Positions 5,467 through 10,005 of a DNA stretch of 10,005 bases are shown piece by piece. The notes below the pieces were generated by a model. That model made no database searches. It was not told where the DNA came from and was given only the letters and a program-made list of their open reading frames with translations. Position numbers and translations under genes: made by a program. How positions within the stretch are numbered: the stretch's first letter is position 1; each line of letters begins with the position of its first letter. Source of the DNA: Acidobacteriota bacterium (lineage in GTDB: Bacteria > Acidobacteriota > Terriglobia > Terriglobales > Acidobacteriaceae); the NCBI GenBank assembly GCA_021802085.1, contig JAKAAZ010000130.1:1-10005 (forward strand). The letters run 5' to 3'.

Positions 5467-8043
5467 ATGATTTTTTCGCGCCTGCTTCCTGTTCCGTCGC
5501 GATCGCGCCTGTCCGCGATTCGACGCGCCTCGTTCTATGTCGCGCTCACCCTGTCTCTTTCAGCCTGCCTCGGGTCGCCAAAGCGTGCGATTGCCGCCAC
5601 TGCCGCGTCGAGAACGGACGCGGGCACTGTGGCTGGAACCGTGACAGACCCGCTGGGAGCTGCGGTATATAACGCCCGAGTGGATATTCTCACGGTGAAT
5701 GGCATCATGCTGCCGACGCACGGGCATACCGACGGACGCGGGCAATATACAGTGTTCCTCTATCGCTCCGGGCGCTTTCGAGTGCGCGTGGTGGCGACCG
5801 GCTTCAACGTCACCCAGAGCCACGAAGTGTACGTTTCCCTGGGCAAGACCGCGTTTGTCGATGTTGCGCTCCAGTTCGGGCAATTGGAGCAGAAGGTGAC
5901 GGTCACCGCCAATGGCATCCCCACCCCTCAGGTGCAGACAGGCGCTTCGACAACCGTCATCGATCAGTCTTTATATCCGTACACGCTCGATGTGCAGGAC
6001 GCGCTGCGTCTCGTCAGCGGATTGCAATTTGCGACCAGCGGTCAGCGCGGCGCTGCGACCTCTTTGTTTGAGATGGGAGGGAACTCGAACGCCACGGATG
6101 TGTTGCTCGACGGCATCCCCATCAACGACATTGGCGGCGGGGTGAATTTTGCCTATCTCCCTGCGAACGGCATCAGCCAGGAGGAGGTCTATCGCGGGCC
6201 CGACAGCGCGTTGTATGGAGCCAATGCGTCCGCTGGAGTGGTGGCGCTGACCACCACGCGCGGCACCACCGCCAAGCCGCTGCTGCAATATGCCATCGAT
6301 GCGGGCAACTTCGGAACGTATCACCAGGAAGCCTCGCTCGGCGGCACGCATAAGGCACTCGATTATTTCGGCGACTTCGCGCGCATCGACACTTCCAACA
6401 GCTACCCCAACAGCACATACCACAACGCTTCTTCTGTAGCCAACGTGGGCTACGCGCTTACGCCGCGGGTGCAGGTCCGCGCAACCGCGCATCGCATTTC
6501 CGCTTCTACCGGCGAACCCAATGCCATCCTCTTCTATGGCATTCCCGATGTGCAGTACTTGAAAGAGCACGATCTCTACGGCAGCGCCACCATGGAAGAT
6601 CGGCAGAGCAAATCGTTGGACATGATCGCTCAGTATGGATTGGTGAGGCTGCGTTCACTGAACACGGATCCGGGGCCAGTCGGCGTCCTGGTCGCAAATC
6701 CGAATGCCGTGAACAATTGCGGATATGACAATCAGGGCAATCCCATAACGCAAGAGTATCTGGGTCTGCCCGTGACCATTCGCGGCGCCAATGGAACCAG
6801 CGCCAGCGGGCAGGCTTTCTATGCCTGCCCCAACACCAGCTATCCAGGGACCGATGGAACATTGACAAACAGCGATTTTTTTTACGGGCAAACCACCTAC
6901 AAAAACAGCGACAAGCTGACGGTCTTGGGCGCATTTCGCTACGATTCGGAACGCGGCTATACCGCCTACGACTATTTTCCTCAGTCGGCTCGTCGCGGCA
7001 ACTACGACTATATTGTGCAGACGTTCGGCAACCTGAAAAATCGTTTGTATTACAGCGCCGGGACAGATTTTGCCTACTATTCCGTGTTCGGCTTCCAGCC
7101 CACGCCCCATGCGACGGCGGCGTACTATCTCACTCGCCCAACGGCTGCAGGCACTTTGTCTGGCACCAAGGTTCGATTTAACTACTCGCAAGGCATTCTG
7201 GAGCCAACCATCGCCGAGCAGCGTGGCTCGATCTATGACGTATTGAACTCGCTGCCGAACGGAAAGCAGTTGCTTGCCCAGGACGGAATTTCTCCTGTTG
7301 GCGCGCAGCAGTCCAGTACCTACGAAGCCGGCGTCGACCAGAATGTCCTGGGGACCCGCGCCCTGCTCCACGGCGGATATTATCGCAACAGTTTCACCAA
7401 GCAGATCGAGTTTGTCGATGCCCCCGCTTTGTTGCAGTTGGGCGTCCCCCAGGCTGTCGAACAGGTGATCTCCAACACTTCGTTCGGAGCCTATATCAAT
7501 TCCCTCAGCTTTAGCGCCCAGGGGGTCGAGACCAGTGCCGAGTATCGCGTGACGCAACGCATGTACGTGCGCGGCGGTTACACGCAGCTGAACGCGAATG
7601 TGCAGAAGTCGTTTTCCAGCGACAATTCGTATCCGTCGTACAACCCGGCGTATCCCAACACTCCCATTGGAGCGTACTCGCCGCTGGTGGGTCAGCGTCC
7701 CTTCCGGCGCGCCAAGCACACCGGCTATTTCGAGGTGATTTATGCACGTCCTCGCTGGTATATGGAGATGACAGGGAATTTTTCCGGGCGGCGCGACGAC
7801 AGTACATTTCTGCTGGACGCCAATGGCGGCTCGACGCTTCTGCTGCCCAATCGCAATCTCGATCCGGCCTACCAGAACATCGGCCTGACTGCTCACTACC
7901 GCGTCAACCGGCATGTCTCCACCTACACGGTGATGGATAACTTGTTGAGCCAGCACTACCAACAGGTATTCGGCTACCCATCGCTGCCGTTCACCTTCCG
8001 CTCCGGCCTGCAATTTGCCTGGGGCGGAGATTCTGTGCGCTGA
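5467..8043 (+). CDS. TonB-dependent outer-membrane receptor, probable cobalamin/corrinoid transporter (BtuB-like)
   Basis: 858-residue protein. ATG 5467 is chosen because GAGGGG (5454-5459) lies 7 nt upstream and because the in-frame TTG at 5410 falls inside the riboswitch. Residues 1-~45 form a long, Arg-rich signal peptide containing LSAC (Cys34), which could also be a lipobox. Residues ~52-138 form a carboxypeptidase-regulatory-like beta-sandwich (GTVAGTVTDPLGAAVYNARV...). QKVTVTANG (~142-150) resembles a TonB box. Residues ~150-265 are the plug (MGGNSNATDVLLDGIPIN, VYRGPDSALYGANASAGVVAL), and the rest is a Tyr/aromatic-rich 22-strand-type barrel. The last strand, FTFRSGLQFAW, is followed by a six-residue GGDSVR tail rather than ending in an aromatic. 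Two cobalamin riboswitches directly upstream argue for B12 or a related corrinoid as substrate; the sequence alone does not prove the ligand. Import would be powered by TonB-ExbBD, which is not encoded here. Confidence 0.9.
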   Translation: MIFSRLLPVPSRSRLSAIRRASFYVALTLSLSACLGSPKRAIAATAASRTDAGTVAGTVTDPLGAAVYNARVDILTVNGIMLPTHGHTDGRGQYTVFLYRSGRFRVRVVATGFNVTQSHEVYVSLGKTAFVDVALQFGQLEQKVTVTANGIPTPQVQTGASTTVIDQSLYPYTLDVQDALRLVSGLQFATSGQRGAATSLFEMGGNSNATDVLLDGIPINDIGGGVNFAYLPANGISQEEVYRGPDSALYGANASAGVVALTTTRGTTAKPLLQYAIDAGNFGTYHQEASLGGTHKALDYFGDFARIDTSNSYPNSTYHNASSVANVGYALTPRVQVRATAHRISASTGEPNAILFYGIPDVQYLKEHDLYGSATMEDRQSKSLDMIAQYGLVRLRSLNTDPGPVGVLVANPNAVNNCGYDNQGNPITQEYLGLPVTIRGANGTSASGQAFYACPNTSYPGTDGTLTNSDFFYGQTTYKNSDKLTVLGAFRYDSERGYTAYDYFPQSARRGNYDYIVQTFGNLKNRLYYSAGTDFAYYSVFGFQPTPHATAAYYLTRPTAAGTLSGTKVRFNYSQGILEPTIAEQRGSIYDVLNSLPNGKQLLAQDGISPVGAQQSSTYEAGVDQNVLGTRALLHGGYYRNSFTKQIEFVDAPALLQLGVPQAVEQVISNTSFGAYINSLSFSAQGVETSAEYRVTQRMYVRGGYTQLNANVQKSFSSDNSYPSYNPAYPNTPIGAYSPLVGQRPFRRAKHTGYFEVIYARPRWYMEMTGNFSGRRDDSTFLLDANGGSTLLLPNRNLDPAYQNIGLTAHYRVNRHVSTYTVMDNLLSQHYQQVFGYPSLPFTFRSGLQFAWGGDSVR

Positions 8044-8186
8044 GCCTGATCCGTCGCTCGGGTTGCCCTGTTGCCTGTATACTGCGGAGCGAAATGTTTG
8101 GGGTGTTTGCGGCCCTATCTCCCCTATGCTCTGCGGTTTACGCCAAAATCGAACCGCCAGAAAACGAGTGACGCGAATGTCGATTT

Positions 8187-8216
8187 TTGACAATTGACAG
8201 AAAGGCGGCAGATACT
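8187..8216 (+). promoter_or_regulatory. Candidate promoter for the radical SAM gene
   Basis: A perfect TTGACA (8187-8192) is followed after 18 bp by GATACT (8211-8216, four of six). A second TTGACA at 8194-8199 has no suitably spaced partner. Initiation near 8223 would give a ~145-nt leader that includes the perfect hairpin at 8258-8302. This would make the radical SAM gene at least partly independent of the TonB-receptor transcript. Confidence 0.5.
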
Positions 8217-8257
8217 CACAGATACGGTTGTAGCGTCCGTGGGATAGCCACCCTTCA

Positions 8258-8302
8258 GAGCTTTACCATCCGACACTTCGCAGATGGCGGATGGTAAAGC
8301 TC
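8258..8302 (+). promoter_or_regulatory. Perfect 15-bp stem-loop in the radical SAM leader
   Basis: GAGCTTTACCATCCG (8258-8272) and CGGATGGTAAAGCTC (8288-8302) are exact reverse complements around a 15-nt loop. No T-run follows, so it is not an ordinary intrinsic terminator. It ends 66 nt before the ATG at 8368 and lies downstream of the candidate promoter. It could be a regulatory RNA structure, an mRNA-stabilising hairpin or a DNA-binding palindrome. Confidence 0.55.
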
Positions 8303-8367
8303 ATATGATTCGAAGACTTCCTTCGTTTGTGCGCAAGAAATGCCAACCAGAAGGAGATTCTCGCGTC

Positions 8368-9924
8368 ATGCACGTACATTTAATAAATCCCAGCGATTCA
8401 TCATTTGGAATTGGCGTCATCACGCCTCGTTGGCTGTATGTTCTCGCTGCAGCCACTCCTGCAAAATATGGCGATCCTCTCATCACAGATGAAACTCTAG
8501 AGCCATTCGACCCCCAGCGCATTGAACCGGGAGACGTGGTTGGAATCGGCATTCACACCGGCAATGCGTTGCGCGGCATGGAGCTGGGACGTATCGCGCG
8601 CGATCGCGGCGCCTATGTCGCATTCGGCGGCATCCATGCCACGCTATATCCTGAAGAACCCATGGAACTCGGCGGCGCTCATGTCGTTGTCAAGGGCGAT
8701 GGCGATGTGATCTGGGGGAAAGTAATCGCCGATCTGGTCGCCGGGCATGCCCAAACCGTGTACGATGGCGGCCGAATCTCCGGCGACCAGTTCATACCGG
8801 CGCGGTGGGACCTGGCCCCGCGCGACAAATATATGTGGGCCTCCGTGCAGACCGTGCGCGGCTGTCCCAAACACTGCTCGTTTTGTTCCGTCTGGCGCAC
8901 CGATGGTCAAAAACCGCGTCCTCGCACATCCGACGTCGTGGTGCGCGAGATCGTCGATTTGCGCCGCCGTGGATTTCGTTTCATCGCCCTGGCCGACGAC
9001 AACTTCTATCCGGTGAGCCTCGCCGACCTTCGCCTGGCGGAGCAACAGGGCAATACCGCGCGCGTATCCGAGCTGCAAGGTATCCGTTCCGAACGATTTG
9101 ATTTGATGAACAAACTGTCGCAGCTACCGAAAGACATGGTGTTCTATACGCAAATCACAATGGAAGCAGGCGAGGACACTCAGTTTCTCGACGCCATGCG
9201 TAAGGCCAACATCAAAGGCGCGCTGGTGGGGGTGGAATCGGCCACTGCCGAAGGACTCAAGGCAGTGTTTAAGGATTTCAATCTCTCCGGCGACAACCTG
9301 GTGAAACGGCTCCAGACTTTCAAGGAACATGGAGTCCACGTCCTTGGATCGTTCATCTTTGGACTATCCACGGACCGTCCGGACACCTTCGCCGCCACTG
9401 CGGAGCTGGCCAAGCGGGCCGGCATTACCTTTGCTCAGTTCGTGATGTTGACGCCTTTTCCCGGCACCATCGATTTCGATCGCTGGGAAAAGAATCTCGG
9501 CGAGAATGTCATGCACGTGGGCGGAATTCCCATCACCCGTCACTGGTTGATTCCAGCGGCAGTGAGGCCCAAGATGTTCACCCCGCACGGAACCATGTCG
9601 TCGGACGAAATCCGCGAACGTACGCAAGGCGTATGGGACGAGTTCTACAGCCTGCCGGAAATTTGGAAGCGCTCCAAATGCGTGCCAACGTTGCGCGGCC
9701 GTCTGGCGTTTTTGTTTATTTCAAAGCTTTATCGGCAGATGTATGCGAAGACCGGTATTTCCACCGACAGCGCCCGTCGCCAAAAGGCAACTCGCATGGC
9801 GCGCTGGCTTGCGATTCCATGCCGCAAGCTGTTTGAAGCCAAGCCCATGCCGGAACTGAAAATGCCGGAGTCGGTCTTTGCTCCGTCGGAACTCCTGCCA
9901 GTCCTGGGTCCATACTCTGCATAG
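8368..9924 (+). CDS. Cobalamin-binding-domain radical SAM protein (class B type)
   Basis: 518 residues from ATG 8368. This start fits because AAGGAG (8351-8356) lies 11 nt upstream and because MHVHLINPSD is a normal beginning for the N-terminal B12-binding fold. In-frame upstream ATGs at 8284 and 8305 lie in or at the edge of a hairpin and add a basic extension without homology. Residues 1-~140 look like a cobalamin-binding Rossmann domain (GDVVGIGIHTGN, VAFGGIHATLYPEE). The lower-ligand DxHxxG motif is not evident, as is common in class B radical SAM methyltransferases. Cys166, Cys170 and Cys173 (RGCPKHCSFCSVW) form the CX3CX2C motif for the 4Fe-4S cluster that cleaves S-adenosylmethionine; ALVGVES and TPFPGT follow. 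The basic C-terminal region (~410-518) is of unknown role. The family often alkylates unreactive carbons, but the substrate cannot be assigned. Lying 3' of a cobalamin-regulated importer suggests a user of the cofactor. Confidence 0.88.
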   Translation: MHVHLINPSDSSFGIGVITPRWLYVLAAATPAKYGDPLITDETLEPFDPQRIEPGDVVGIGIHTGNALRGMELGRIARDRGAYVAFGGIHATLYPEEPMELGGAHVVVKGDGDVIWGKVIADLVAGHAQTVYDGGRISGDQFIPARWDLAPRDKYMWASVQTVRGCPKHCSFCSVWRTDGQKPRPRTSDVVVREIVDLRRRGFRFIALADDNFYPVSLADLRLAEQQGNTARVSELQGIRSERFDLMNKLSQLPKDMVFYTQITMEAGEDTQFLDAMRKANIKGALVGVESATAEGLKAVFKDFNLSGDNLVKRLQTFKEHGVHVLGSFIFGLSTDRPDTFAATAELAKRAGITFAQFVMLTPFPGTIDFDRWEKNLGENVMHVGGIPITRHWLIPAAVRPKMFTPHGTMSSDEIRERTQGVWDEFYSLPEIWKRSKCVPTLRGRLAFLFISKLYRQMYAKTGISTDSARRQKATRMARWLAIPCRKLFEAKPMPELKMPESVFAPSELLPVLGPYSA

Positions 9925-9962
9925 AAGGAAACTTGACAACGAGAGCGAATCGACTCCGTGTC

Positions 9963-10005
9963 GTTATTTATGGAGAGAGTCATTCTGAACGGAGGTCGCT
10001 CGAGC
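9963..10005 (+). repeat. Partial copy of the long palindromic repeat family
   Basis: Positions 9963-9994 match the left arm of the palindrome at 2580-2612, including an exact 18-bp run GAGTCATTCTGAACGGAG (9977-9994 versus 2595-2612) and a shared GTTATTT further left. The window ends before a right arm could be seen. It follows the radical SAM stop codon by ~40 bp, again a 3'-intergenic position. Confidence 0.7.

Noticed and set aside
6655..8193. Long (512-residue) open frame on the minus strand
   Set aside because: It is antisense to the TonB-dependent receptor, has no recognisable domain, and is explained by codon bias of the real gene in a GC-rich genome.
8194..8226. Second TTGACA (8194-8199) paired with GATACG (8221-8226) as an alternative promoter
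   Set aside because: The spacing of 21 bp is too long; the pair 8187/8211 at 18 bp is better.
8284..8367. Upstream in-frame starts of the radical SAM gene (ATG 8284 and 8305)
   Set aside because: 8284 lies in the loop of the perfect hairpin and 8305 directly after it; neither has a ribosome-binding site, and the added residues do not resemble the B12-binding fold that begins at 8368.

Overview
The window looks like a chromosomal accessory region of an Acidobacteriota (Terriglobia-like) bacterium. This is inferred from three things: palindromic repeats of the 'GTCATTCTGA...GAAGAATC' type and hairpins of the 'GGGTGGCCCACTCAAG' type, both of which I associate with acidobacterial genomes; a TonB-dependent receptor with an N-terminal carboxypeptidase-regulatory-like domain; and a secreted lipoprotein built from bacterial Ig-like domains. 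No rRNA, tRNA or CRISPR array was seen, so the taxonomic call is soft.

Left part (1-3012), accessory and repeat-rich. The window opens inside the 3' end of an IS5-family transposase. A broken piece of an unrelated IS1634/IS4-like transposase follows on the minus strand (277-465). A 34-bp direct repeat (474-507 and 2400-2433, one mismatch) brackets a single lipoprotein gene (939-2402) with two Ig-like domains and what looks like a second, internally duplicated domain. The convergent intergenic space (2403-3012) holds two related hairpins in opposite orientation, one after each gene's 3' end, and between them a long palindrome with perfect 13-bp ends (2559-2732). A partial copy of that palindrome family reappears at the right edge of the window.

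Middle part (3013-4794). A secreted trypsin-like serine protease on the minus strand (3013-3918) is divergent from a small exported helix-hairpin-helix protein of the ComEA type (4456-4794). The 537-bp gap between them has no convincing gene.

Right part (4795-10005), a cobalamin module. A good sigma70-type promoter (4914-4942), with a small perfect inverted repeat filling its spacer, reads into two complete-looking cobalamin riboswitch aptamers in tandem (about 4945-5100 and 5275-5438). These lead to an 858-residue TonB-dependent receptor (5467-8043), by this context probably an outer-membrane corrinoid importer. Downstream, behind its own candidate promoter and a leader with a perfect 15-bp stem, is a cobalamin-binding-domain radical SAM enzyme (8368-9924). 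A plausible reading is that uptake of vitamin B12 or a related corrinoid is gated by the riboswitch pair, next to an enzyme that would use the cofactor. The tandem aptamers with their roughly 175-nt spacer are the most interesting signal in the window.
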